Assembly: GCA_039714555.1 (NCBI GenBank)
Contig: JBDLJB010000001.1
Coordinates: 62,001 to 126,000, forward strand
Reading direction: 5' to 3'
Origin: Namhaeicola sp039714555
GTDB taxonomy: Bacteria; Bacteroidota; Bacteroidia; Flavobacteriales; Flavobacteriaceae
Length of the DNA: 64,000 nt
The notes under the pieces were generated by a model. That model worked only from the letters and a program-made list of their open reading frames with translations, did not search any database and was not told where the DNA came from. Positions within the stretch are counted from its first letter, which is position 1. Each line of letters begins with the position of its first letter. This document shows, piece by piece, positions 55,663 through 64,000 of this stretch. Made by a program: the position numbers and the translations under genes.

Positions 55663-56583
55663 TTGAACCTTAAATTATTCACCTTAGTTATATTAATAAC
55701 TGTTATTTTCAATGTTGAGGATACTTTAGCACAGTCAAAACTTCCTATCGATGTTACAGGACCAATTTTTCCGATAAGGGAATTAAAATGTGGTGAATTG
55801 CAAAAATCTCTAAAAGAGGAAATTTACAAAAATACACAATGGAAGCGTTTGGTTGAATCAAAACGGATGGCAATTGGTATTGTTGACCTGCAAGATGTGA
55901 ACCATGTTAAGTATGCAGGTTTAAACGAAGATAATATGATGTATGCTGCCAGCTTGCCTAAAATAGCTGTTTTATTGTCTGCTGTAGATGCTATTGAAAA
56001 TGGTGAATTAGAAGAGACAGAAAAATTAAAAACTGATATGCGGTTAATGATCAGTAAATCTGATAATAGTGCTACAACTCGTATAATTGATGCATTGGGT
56101 TATGAAAAAATTGAATCTGTATTGCGTAACACAGAACATAAATTGTACGATGAAAAATATGGAGGCGGACTTTGGGTAGGTAAACGTTATGCTTCCAGTG
56201 GTAAAAGATATCCTGATCCAATAAAAGGATTAAGTCATGCTGCTTCTTCCATTCAGGTTTGTAGTTTTTATTATCAATTGGTTTTTGGAAAATTAGTCAA
56301 TGAAGAGCGATCTGCTCAAATGCTTGAGATCTTAAAAGACCCAGCTTTAAAACATAAATTCGTGAATACTTTACATAAAATTGCCCCTGAGGCTTCCGTT
56401 TATAGAAAGTCGGGTTCATGGAAGAATTACCATTCTGATTCTGTGTTGGTATGGGGCCCGGATAGAAAGTATATTATGGTAGCACTTATTGAAGATCCTA
56501 ATGGTGAATTAATAATCAGGAATTTGGTAGTTCCCTTAGAAAAAGTTTTAAAAACATCACTTTCATTAAATTGTAATTATTAG
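55663..56583 (+). CDS. Secreted serine hydrolase, class A beta-lactamase-like fold
   Basis: A 306-residue protein with a signal peptide (about 1-24, ending TLAQ). The start is TTG at 55663; no ATG precedes the signal peptide. The three active-site motifs of the penicillin-binding fold are in order: SLPK (Ser97, Lys100), SDN (133-135) and KSG (249-251). A clear omega-loop Glu like that of true class A beta-lactamases was not recognised, so antibiotic hydrolysis is not claimed; a peptidase or esterase role on cell-wall-like substrates is as likely. It lies 12 bases before the transporter-like gene. Confidence 0.82.
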   Translation: MNLKLFTLVILITVIFNVEDTLAQSKLPIDVTGPIFPIRELKCGELQKSLKEEIYKNTQWKRLVESKRMAIGIVDLQDVNHVKYAGLNEDNMMYAASLPKIAVLLSAVDAIENGELEETEKLKTDMRLMISKSDNSATTRIIDALGYEKIESVLRNTEHKLYDEKYGGGLWVGKRYASSGKRYPDPIKGLSHAASSIQVCSFYYQLVFGKLVNEERSAQMLEILKDPALKHKFVNTLHKIAPEASVYRKSGSWKNYHSDSVLVWGPDRKYIMVALIEDPNGELIIRNLVVPLEKVLKTSLSLNCNY

Positions 56584-56595
56584 TTTTGATAGTTT

Positions 56596-59406
56596 ATGAT
56601 TAAGAACCTGATTAATAAAAGCTTTAATATTCGTGAAGGAGAGATCAAGATTGCATTTTTAATGCAACTTTATATTTTTATAATTATTACAGTTCTCTTA
56701 TTGGTAAAACCTACTGTAAATGCATTGTTTTTATCGAAACTTGGCGCAAATAATTTACCTTACGGATATTTGTTAATAGCTATTGTTGCTGTTTTTACTT
56801 CTTTTTTTTATAATAAATTAGTAAAAAAGTTCTCAATAAAAATAATTGCAGCTTCTACAATAATTCTTTTTGCGGGATGTTTTTTTATTCTTGGTTATGT
56901 AGTTTATTATGATATTCTTGATAATTGGATATTATACTTCTATTATTTAAGTTTATCCTTGTTTGGTGTTATGGTAACTTCACAATTTTGGGTTATTGCC
57001 AATATTGTATTTGATATTAGAGAAGCTAAGAGATTATTTGGATTTATTGGTGCAGGAGCTATAGCAGGAGGTATTTTTGGAGGATATCTCACTACTTTTT
57101 TAGCTAAGTATTTTGGAAACAGTATGGTAATATTTGTTGCTGCATTTTTATTGTTATTGTGTTTACCGATAATTTTATGGATATGGAAGATAAGAGTTAA
57201 TAAACTCAATAAATATATAAAGGAAGAGCGTAAAGCAGATAAAAAACCGATTTCTGAAAGCTCTTTACAACTTGTACTTAAATCAAAACATTTATTGAAC
57301 CTATCAGCTATTGTTGGTGTTAGTGTTCTTGTTGCAAAACTAGTAGATTACCAATTTAGTGATTTTTCACATAAGGTATATGAAGACCCAGATGAATTGG
57401 CTTCTTTCTTTGGATTTTGGTTTTCAACTTTTAATATTGTTGCATTATTAATACAATTATTCATAACAAATAAGCTGTTAGCTAGGTTTGGTGTAAGTAC
57501 AAATATGCTGGCTCTACCAATGGGCCTTGTAATAGGAAGTATATTATTTCTAGTTTTTCCCGAACTATGGGTGATGATATTAATAAAAGGAGTAGATGGC
57601 AGTTTTAAGCAGTCAGTCAATAAAGCAGCATTTGAACTATCAATTTTACCAATTTCTTATGAAACAAAAAAGCAGACAAAACCATTTATTGATGTAGTAG
57701 TTGATAGTATAGCTACTGGTTTGGCAGGGTTTTTATTATTGTTCGTAATAAAAGAACTCAAGGTTGATACCATTTATATTACTATGATTGTTCTGTTCTT
57801 TTTATTTATTTGGTTATTGTTAATCTATAGGTTAAGAGGAACGTATTTTGATGCCTTTCGAAAAAATATTACCGCATCATTGGGATCTGGAATTAAAGAA
57901 GGAAAAGTTAAAAAAAGATCAACCTCATCATATACGATTGATATTTTAAAATCAGGTAATGAAAAAGAGATATTGACAATATTGCATCATTTGAGTGATA
58001 ATCTTCTGGATGTTTATAAACCTAATATCTTAAATTTATTAGATCATCCTTCAAATAAAGTAAAAGCTGCAGTAATTAAAGAGTTTTACAGTTTTAGGAA
58101 TGAAAAAGCTTTAAAGAAAATTAAAACACTCATTGAAACAAATGATGATGATGAAGTTGTTTATGAATCGATGGAGTACCTTTTAATGCACTCTCTAAGT
58201 AGTGATATTGAAAAGTTTGATGAATATTATTTAGATCATAAGAAAGATTATATTAAAAATGCAGCTCTTTTATGTTTGGCGAGAGCTTCAAGATCTAACA
58301 AAACACTGGAAAAGAAGTACAAGTTAAATCATCGAATTGAAAGTCAGATTAAAGAGTTTAGTGAGTTTGAAGATGTACAGCGAAAAGAAGAAATAGCAGC
58401 ACTTTTGTTAACGATAGGCTATTCCGGGAATGAGAAGTATTTTTATTTTATTGAAAAGTATTTAAAAAGTAAAGATTCTTTATTAGTGACCTTTGCAATT
58501 AAAGCAGCTGGTATAGCAAGATATGATCCATTTATTTACAAACTTATTGAATATATACCTAAGGTTAAATATCAAGAAGAAGTGATTGCAGCATTACAAA
58601 ATTACGGAGACGGTATAGTTAAGAAATTATATGAGTTGGATGAAGATGATGAGATTGAAGAAAAGGTTCGTGAATATATTCCAAAAATTATTGAATCTAT
58701 TGGAACAAAACAATCAATAGTTGTTTTAAACAGACTTTTAAAGAGTAAGAATGTTTTGGTAAGATTAAATGCAGCAATATCATTAGAAAATATTGAAGAA
58801 TTAAATAAACAAATTAAGATTTCAAATAATAGATTAAGGGATTATATTTTTGATGAAAGTTTATACTTTAAAAATACTTTGGTATCAATTCGTACTATTG
58901 AAAGAACTATTAAAAAAGTAGAGAAGAATTCTAAAATCGATCCTGATTCTCATAAAGATGAGCTAACTGCAAGAAAAGCATTACTCAAACATCTAAAGAC
59001 TCAACAGGACAATAGTTTAAAAATAATATTTTATTTATTAAGTATAAAATATGCTGATTCAGATATGAAAATGGCCTTTCTTGGAATTAAAAATGATACA
59101 GAAGAGTCAAGAATAAATACCATTGAATTTTTAGAAAACTTATTACATGCTGATCTAAAGAATGAACTTCTACCTTTATTAGAATTCCATTTTCTCAATG
59201 AAGGAGAATTAGATTTGAAATTAGAATCAATTCCTGAGCGTGAAGTTTTATTAGAACTTCTAGAAAATAGGGGTATTAAAACAAAGATTCATGTAATAAA
59301 ATTAATGCATTATGTTAAAAATAAAACGGTAGAAAAGAAGTTAAAAGAGCTGGCAGAGAATAAGAATCCTAAAATCAAGGCCTTGGCTAAAAAAAATTTA
59401 AAATAA
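56596..59406 (+). CDS. Nucleotide-transporter-like membrane protein with helical-repeat tail
   Basis: A 936-residue protein. The first 430 residues hold about 12 hydrophobic segments arranged as in the ATP:ADP antiporter / NTP transporter family (LLVKPTVNALFLSKLGANNLPYGYLLIA, then KRLFGFIGAGAIAGGIFGGYLTT and GVDGSFKQSVNKAAFELSILPI, the last a family landmark). Residues about 450-936 are charged, helical and repetitive, consistent with HEAT-like repeats. True ATP/ADP exchange is known from intracellular parasites and plastids; in free-living Bacteroidota relatives the substrate is unknown. It is probably co-transcribed with the preceding serine hydrolase. Confidence 0.8.
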   Translation: MIKNLINKSFNIREGEIKIAFLMQLYIFIIITVLLLVKPTVNALFLSKLGANNLPYGYLLIAIVAVFTSFFYNKLVKKFSIKIIAASTIILFAGCFFILGYVVYYDILDNWILYFYYLSLSLFGVMVTSQFWVIANIVFDIREAKRLFGFIGAGAIAGGIFGGYLTTFLAKYFGNSMVIFVAAFLLLLCLPIILWIWKIRVNKLNKYIKEERKADKKPISESSLQLVLKSKHLLNLSAIVGVSVLVAKLVDYQFSDFSHKVYEDPDELASFFGFWFSTFNIVALLIQLFITNKLLARFGVSTNMLALPMGLVIGSILFLVFPELWVMILIKGVDGSFKQSVNKAAFELSILPISYETKKQTKPFIDVVVDSIATGLAGFLLLFVIKELKVDTIYITMIVLFFLFIWLLLIYRLRGTYFDAFRKNITASLGSGIKEGKVKKRSTSSYTIDILKSGNEKEILTILHHLSDNLLDVYKPNILNLLDHPSNKVKAAVIKEFYSFRNEKALKKIKTLIETNDDDEVVYESMEYLLMHSLSSDIEKFDEYYLDHKKDYIKNAALLCLARASRSNKTLEKKYKLNHRIESQIKEFSEFEDVQRKEEIAALLLTIGYSGNEKYFYFIEKYLKSKDSLLVTFAIKAAGIARYDPFIYKLIEYIPKVKYQEEVIAALQNYGDGIVKKLYELDEDDEIEEKVREYIPKIIESIGTKQSIVVLNRLLKSKNVLVRLNAAISLENIEELNKQIKISNNRLRDYIFDESLYFKNTLVSIRTIERTIKKVEKNSKIDPDSHKDELTARKALLKHLKTQQDNSLKIIFYLLSIKYADSDMKMAFLGIKNDTEESRINTIEFLENLLHADLKNELLPLLEFHFLNEGELDLKLESIPEREVLLELLENRGIKTKIHVIKLMHYVKNKTVEKKLKELAENKNPKIKALAKKNLK

Positions 59407-59486
59407 TAATTCTATTTTATCAAGAAGAGAACGGGCTTGTATAACGATATAAGACATAAGTTTACAATCTCTTATATTTAATTACT

Positions 59487-59669
59487 TTAATCTTTTTTCT
59501 GTTCTTGTTTAGTATGATTTTGATTTTCATTAATCATTTTATCTTCATCATACATCGAATTGGACATTCCAATCATAAATGCTGTAATAATTAAAATAAT
59601 TTTTCTTTTTATCCAATGTACTATATGTTTGAATTTCTCCAAACGGGTTTTATTCTTTTGTTTATACAT
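59487..59669 (-). CDS. Small membrane protein, unknown
   Basis: A 60-residue protein: a basic N-terminus (KTRLEKFKHIVHWIKRKI), one hydrophobic helix (about 29-41) and a polar acidic tail with ENQNHTKQEQKKD. No function recognised. It is convergent with the transporter-like gene and upstream of nothing obvious. Its regular positive-inside helix favours a real gene, but with this length the call is tentative. Confidence 0.5.
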   Translation of the reverse strand: MYKQKNKTRLEKFKHIVHWIKRKIILIITAFMIGMSNSMYDEDKMINENQNHTKQEQKKD

Positions 59670-59751
59670 TTTGGTAATGATAAATGATTATACATTTGTT
59701 TTATCATTTTATGCATTGAAGTGCATATTCGCATAGAAAAGTAAATCTGTT

Positions 59752-60123
59752 CTAGGCTATGTATAAACTTGAATAATGGTTACTTGATGTAATTATTTTG
59801 TTCAAAAAAACGTGTTGAGCATTCAATGAATTTATCTTTTGATAAAGCTCAATTCGTAATTTTAAAATAACTTGAATTTGGGTACTATAAACATCTTGCA
59901 GATAGTGAAATGTAATTAGTGCAGTAGATAGAACTTCTTCCGAAAGGATTTTTCCGGTATACACATACAATTCCGAATGCTTATTACTAAATTCTTTTCT
60001 AGTGTAGACGTTTGAGACTTGATAATAATTTGTAGAATTTAATTGAGTATATATAGGACAATCGTTAACCGTCAGACCTAAAATCAGGAGAAAGGAAATC
60101 AGATATTTTATATACTTTATCAA
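59752..60123 (-). CDS. Hypothetical secreted protein
   Basis: A 123-residue protein with a short N-terminal hydrophobic segment (about 6-20) that could be a signal peptide or anchor, followed by a polar region with a helical central part (LSTALITFHYLQDVYSTQIQVILKLRIELYQKI) and the C-terminal YSSLYIA. I do not recognise the family. It starts 56 bases after the stop of the secreted serine hydrolase on the same strand, so it may share a transcript. Confidence 0.5.
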   Translation of the reverse strand: MIKYIKYLISFLLILGLTVNDCPIYTQLNSTNYYQVSNVYTRKEFSNKHSELYVYTGKILSEEVLSTALITFHYLQDVYSTQIQVILKLRIELYQKINSLNAQHVFLNKIITSSNHYSSLYIA

Positions 60124-60179
60124 TTTATTTAGTTAAAATTATCAATTTTAGTCATATGTTGCATAACTGAAGATATAAT

Positions 60180-61412
60180 CTAAGGGTTTACGTTGATAAT
60201 ATCATCAATTTTACCGGCTAAATAGTAATGGTCATTTGCCGAATTTTTATTTAAAACATTGGTCATCAAACAAACCATATATTTAGTATTATTGGGTTGT
60301 TCAACAATAATCACCGAATTCATATAATTAAAATTGCTGCCCATGTATTTTCCTCCACCTCCGCTGTAATAGCTTCCCGATTTAAAATAAACCATGGCAT
60401 CATCCAGTTTAGGAGATTTAGCATAACGAATTCTTCGATCTGTTAGGTATAGTAAACGTTTCATTTCCAGACTGGAATCATTATCAACAATATTACCCTG
60501 TTCTAATGCAATTAAGAATTTTATCATACCTTTTGGGGTTGCCTGACTGCCTTCCTTTCTACCCAGTTTATTTGAAGCAGTTCTCGTAAATGGACCTCCT
60601 AAACGCCACTCATCTTTAGATATCCCTAATTTTCGAAGAGGGTCGTTAATAATGCTGTGAGATAGATTTAAAAGACTATCTTTTTTAATGCTATTAAAGA
60701 ATTCTTCTGCTTGTTCAGCAGTTAAATTAGGATATTCTTTGCCAAATACCGACATTAATACAGTTTCTCTGTACACTACAGATGCTGCGCCATTATTGCT
60801 AACAGAAACCATATGGTCTAACCATTCATACAAAGAAAATTCATCGGTAGCAACTACTTTTCGTCTGGTTAATTTATCATTTTCAATATCATAAACAGGA
60901 ATGGTATGATGATCACCTTCACCCCAATATCTGGAAGTTACTCTTTTATCCCGTAGTAGATCGGTTCTTTTATTCCACGATTCCGGATAGATCTTCTGTA
61001 ATTCATAAAAAAAAGCATTCAATACAACTATTTTCCCTACACTTCCGGGTTGATAACCTTTGTTTTCATTGATGGCAGCATATTTTGGATTATCAGGATC
61101 AGTTACATCCAATACTGTAATTGAATAATTCCCCTTAGGGATAACCTTCTTAATTTTAGCTAACAACTCAGGATCATCCACTAAGAAACTTTCAGTGTTA
61201 TTATTTTGTAATCCGTTCAAATTTAATTGAACTGTTTCCATATTATTTAGCGCTCCAGGTGGGATTCGTGTAATTTCTTTACCACTGGCATTAAATTTTT
61301 GTAAATATGATAAACGGGCAATTCGGGTAGTTCTAAAACCGTCAATCGGATAAAATCCCATTAGTAAAACTGTGAATAAAAAAAATGCTGGGAGTTTTAA
61401 AATATTCTTCAT
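60180..61412 (-). CDS. Secreted serine hydrolase, beta-lactamase/PBP fold
   Basis: A 410-residue protein with a signal peptide (about 1-20). Active-site motifs are SVGK (Ser124, Lys127), SNN (205-207) and KSG in YFKSGSYYSGGG (near 355), as in the penicillin-recognising fold. A 100-residue N-terminal part with ARLSYLQKFNASGKEITRIPPGA has no named domain. It begins 3 bases after the dikinase-like gene, so the two are very likely translated from one message. Substrate unknown. It differs from the other serine hydrolase in this window by an extra N-terminal region and the SNN motif. Confidence 0.82.
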   Translation of the reverse strand: MKNILKLPAFFLFTVLLMGFYPIDGFRTTRIARLSYLQKFNASGKEITRIPPGALNNMETVQLNLNGLQNNNTESFLVDDPELLAKIKKVIPKGNYSITVLDVTDPDNPKYAAINENKGYQPGSVGKIVVLNAFFYELQKIYPESWNKRTDLLRDKRVTSRYWGEGDHHTIPVYDIENDKLTRRKVVATDEFSLYEWLDHMVSVSNNGAASVVYRETVLMSVFGKEYPNLTAEQAEEFFNSIKKDSLLNLSHSIINDPLRKLGISKDEWRLGGPFTRTASNKLGRKEGSQATPKGMIKFLIALEQGNIVDNDSSLEMKRLLYLTDRRIRYAKSPKLDDAMVYFKSGSYYSGGGGKYMGSNFNYMNSVIIVEQPNNTKYMVCLMTNVLNKNSANDHYYLAGKIDDIINVNP

Positions 61413-61415
61413 AAT

Positions 61416-64000
61416 TTATATTTTTTCAGAGAGAGAGATTTTTTTAGCATAATCTATTTTAGGTGTGATTGATTTTAAATAATCAGAACTTTTTGCTTTC
61501 TTATTTTCTACAAACGGTCTGATCTGGAACAGCCAAAGCTTATCATTTTGAAAACCTATTTCCATATCATAAGCCCCTTTGTAATTGGGATCAGTACGTT
61601 TTGGAACATCAGCACGAACATCATCTACAAGATCACGAATAGTTTGTATGTTTTGTGTATTTAAAATTGGCTTTTCAAAAGTAGTATGTTCTTTTATAGT
61701 ACTTCCGCTTTTTGGTAAAACCATATAACTTGGTTCTCTGGCCGGTGATAATAATTTATCACTGTTTTTTGTGATCAATCTGGTTTCTGCTAATTGGCCT
61801 TCTACTGCACCGCCTACACCTTTGCTAAATGCCACAGTAATATCATCTTTTAATCCTTCGTTAATTCCAGTGGTAATTACCACGCCTGAATAATCGTTAT
61901 TTACACCCGGAATAACAACAATCGAAGGAAAAACATATTCGGGGTTTAGTAGATATTTTTGCCGCCATTTTAAACTTCTGTCTGTGTAAGGCGAAGCCCA
62001 CACCTTTTTAATTCCATTAAGGATATCTTGTTTTGTGACAATATTAAACAATGTTAAATTAAGACCTGCACCGGTAAATTCTTCCAGATCTTCCATATTA
62101 GTATCACTTCTTAAGAATACAGGTTGTTTACCTAAACCGGCACTAAAAGTTTTCTTAAATTCACTTTCTAACTGACTAACAAAATCTTTGTTCAATTCCA
62201 TTTTTTCAATTGCTTTTCTCAGTGTTGTTAATCTTTCTATTTGATAGCTGTCAATTTCCTTTATGCTTTTGCTTGCTTTTCGCATTTCATCTGCTTTTGC
62301 ATAGGTTGCATTTAAATACTCCCAATAGGAAGAATCTGTACCAGACATTTTATTGTCTAAATGTTTTCTGAAAATACCAAACGGAATTACCAATCCCTCA
62401 ACTACATGATCTGGAAAGATGGATTTTAATTGTCCCAGATTTGCAGCTTTTGGTCCACATATTTTACCCGAATCATCAGATTCTACCTCTCGCAGATTTA
62501 ATATATCTGTTTGATCTAATTGTATCCTGTCAACAGGAACTTTAATTTTATTGGTGTTTCTTTGCTTTTTAGAAAATAGACTTTTTTCTGTCGAAGTCAT
62601 ATCTTTTTCTAATTTCATGAGGACATTACCTTTTCCGGTAACTGCATAAAAAACTTTTTTACCATTGTATTTAGCCAATGATTTTAAATTGTCATTAGAA
62701 AGAGCTGCATTAGGAATACCTAAATTTCTGGCCAGTAATTGAACATGAGATACAAGGTTGCCTTCTGAAACTGTCATTATTCCTGCTATTGGTTTTAGAT
62801 CAGAAGAAGGATGTTCAAAAACATAAATTTTATCTTTGCTAAACTCAATATTTTTTACAGATCCTTGGACAACAACTAATTCACCAAAAGCATATCCGGG
62901 GTTTAGCCCTCTTATCGCAGATTCTTTTGAAATACCTAGAACATCATTCTCAATGGATGATTTTTTAGAGATATAATTACCAAGTTCACTTACACTTTGT
63001 CCCAGATCTAAAACTACGGATGATCTAACACGATCGTCAATAAATTGATAGGCTTTTGGCTCAAATGAAGAATAAAGCTCAACATCTTCGCCATATACTG
63101 CTTTTACCATTGCGGTACTCCATTCAACAACACTTCTTGATACCTTTAAGAATTGGTTCAACTCTTCTAAAGTCATAGAAGAAGGCAGGTCATGATTTTC
63201 CATAATACCCATAACACTTTCCCATTCCCAAAACTCTACCAAACCCGATCCCAGTGTAGCATAACTTAGCACTTGAATTTTTTGCAATAGATCATGTAGA
63301 TTATTTGGGTTCCACTCATGAGATTGAATAAATATGGAAGTTTCAATTTTGTTTGACAGGTCTAATAACGTTAACCGGTCTTTTGCATTTTTTACTTCCG
63401 GAAATTCAAGGCGTATATGACAAATCAAATCGGATAAGGTTTTTACTTTTTTACCGGTAGAATTTTCATTCTCATAGCTTGATAAAGTAGAGATCAACTC
63501 ATTTTTTAAGTTAGTCTTACTCGATATACTATTTACCTGATCTTTCATTACTTTAACACTAACCGGTGTGTAATAGGTTTCAAGTGTTTGTAATAATTCA
63601 TCAATTTTTTTAACCTGACCGTCGGTGAGTTCACTTTTATGCGATTCCTTATATTGTTTTACACTTTGAATATCTGTCTTTTCAGGATTACCGTGTATTT
63701 TAATTCGCATGTTCATGAAACTTGGAACTTGTTCGGCAAGAACTTTTGATTGACTTCGCATCAACTGTGCTGTATTGCTGTCTCCTGCATGAGGGATATC
63801 TTTTAATGATTGTTTTATCAGGTAATAATCGGAATCTGTAACAGATGCATCTTTTAATAAGTCTAAGTAAAATTCTTTTCCCCACGATTCTTCATCTTCT
63901 GATTGCATAGCACCACGATAATATCTCCCTTTTCTATAGATCCATCCATCATCAACATTGGTTAAATATTTTACTATTTGATATTGTTTTAATCTACTGT
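61416..64000 (-). CDS. PEP-synthase/glucan water dikinase-like protein (5' end outside the window)
   Basis: The frame runs off the right edge, open through GWIYRKGRYYRGA before the internal Met at 63908, so the start is unseen. Domain order in the visible 860 residues: a helical N-terminal region of unknown type; a swivelling phosphohistidine-like domain with SHVQLLARNLGIPNA (His codon at 62745-62747); then a C-terminal ATP-grasp pyruvate-phosphate dikinase domain (GPKAANLGQLK, FLRSDTNMEDLEEFTGAG, IKKVWASPYTDRSLKWRQK, ending LWLFQIRPF). PEP synthase and PPDK have the ATP-grasp first; histidine-then-ATP-grasp is the order of glucan water dikinases. The acceptor is unknown. It is followed by a secreted serine hydrolase 3 bases on. 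Confidence 0.78.
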   Translation of the reverse strand, partial: SRLKQYQIVKYLTNVDDGWIYRKGRYYRGAMQSEDEESWGKEFYLDLLKDASVTDSDYYLIKQSLKDIPHAGDSNTAQLMRSQSKVLAEQVPSFMNMRIKIHGNPEKTDIQSVKQYKESHKSELTDGQVKKIDELLQTLETYYTPVSVKVMKDQVNSISSKTNLKNELISTLSSYENENSTGKKVKTLSDLICHIRLEFPEVKNAKDRLTLLDLSNKIETSIFIQSHEWNPNNLHDLLQKIQVLSYATLGSGLVEFWEWESVMGIMENHDLPSSMTLEELNQFLKVSRSVVEWSTAMVKAVYGEDVELYSSFEPKAYQFIDDRVRSSVVLDLGQSVSELGNYISKKSSIENDVLGISKESAIRGLNPGYAFGELVVVQGSVKNIEFSKDKIYVFEHPSSDLKPIAGIMTVSEGNLVSHVQLLARNLGIPNAALSNDNLKSLAKYNGKKVFYAVTGKGNVLMKLEKDMTSTEKSLFSKKQRNTNKIKVPVDRIQLDQTDILNLREVESDDSGKICGPKAANLGQLKSIFPDHVVEGLVIPFGIFRKHLDNKMSGTDSSYWEYLNATYAKADEMRKASKSIKEIDSYQIERLTTLRKAIEKMELNKDFVSQLESEFKKTFSAGLGKQPVFLRSDTNMEDLEEFTGAGLNLTLFNIVTKQDILNGIKKVWASPYTDRSLKWRQKYLLNPEYVFPSIVVIPGVNNDYSGVVITTGINEGLKDDITVAFSKGVGGAVEGQLAETRLITKNSDKLLSPAREPSYMVLPKSGSTIKEHTTFEKPILNTQNIQTIRDLVDDVRADVPKRTDPNYKGAYDMEIGFQNDKLWLFQIRPFVENKKAKSSDYLKSITPKIDYAKKISLSEKI

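Overview
The window is AT-rich DNA from a flavobacterium (Bacteroidota, most likely family Flavobacteriaceae). The evidence is the gene content: gliding and type IX secretion genes (gldB, gldC, sprA, a remB-like gene), a complete alternative complex III operon (actA-F) followed by cox2-cox1, several TonB C-terminal proteins, a FolK-deoxynucleoside kinase fusion, and promoters that fit the Bacteroidota TTTG / TAnnTTTG pattern. Most of the window is dense core genome with short gaps. I see no rRNA, tRNA, CRISPR array, prophage or insertion sequence.

Layout. At 0-14 kb lie dnaG (cut by the left edge), nadE, gldB-gldC, a folate and dTMP neighbourhood (folK-dNK fusion, folA, thyA, a NupG-like nucleoside permease), sppA, a bifunctional nuclease, etfA-etfB, and pdhB divergent from etfB. 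A perfect 28-bp palindrome lies between etfB and pdhB. At 14-20 kb are an AraC-type regulator, a DUF5686 outer-membrane protein and a convergent RemB-like protein. At 20-24 kb a minus-strand run carries deoC, an aldehyde dehydrogenase, a shortened second aldehyde dehydrogenase with no catalytic half, and a WlbB/WbpD-type sugar N-acetyltransferase. At 24-26 kb are two intact tonB-like genes with a decayed third copy between them. At 26-34 kb is the ruvA-sprA-gcvH-vanZ unit. At 34-39 kb are the MaeB malic enzyme, queG (apparently without a standard start codon), a zinc-ribbon protein, ruvB and a small SPOR-like secreted protein.

At 39.4-51.2 kb is the respiratory block. ActABCDEF oxidises menaquinol and would pass electrons to the caa3/aa3-type oxidase encoded just downstream. 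A strong hairpin lies between actF and cox2 and another follows cox1. ActA carries two nearly identical N-terminal cytochrome c domains.

From 51 to 64 kb the content is more accessory: a penicillin-acylase-family hydrolase, a GyrI-like protein, a GNAT acetyltransferase, an Asp/Glu-racemase-family protein, two secreted serine hydrolases of beta-lactamase fold, a nucleotide-transporter-like membrane protein with a long helical-repeat tail, two small unknown proteins, and a large dikinase cut by the right edge. The dikinase has the domain order of glucan water dikinase (phosphohistidine domain before the C-terminal ATP-grasp) and sits 3 bases upstream of one of the serine hydrolases. This pair is the least conventional part of the window.
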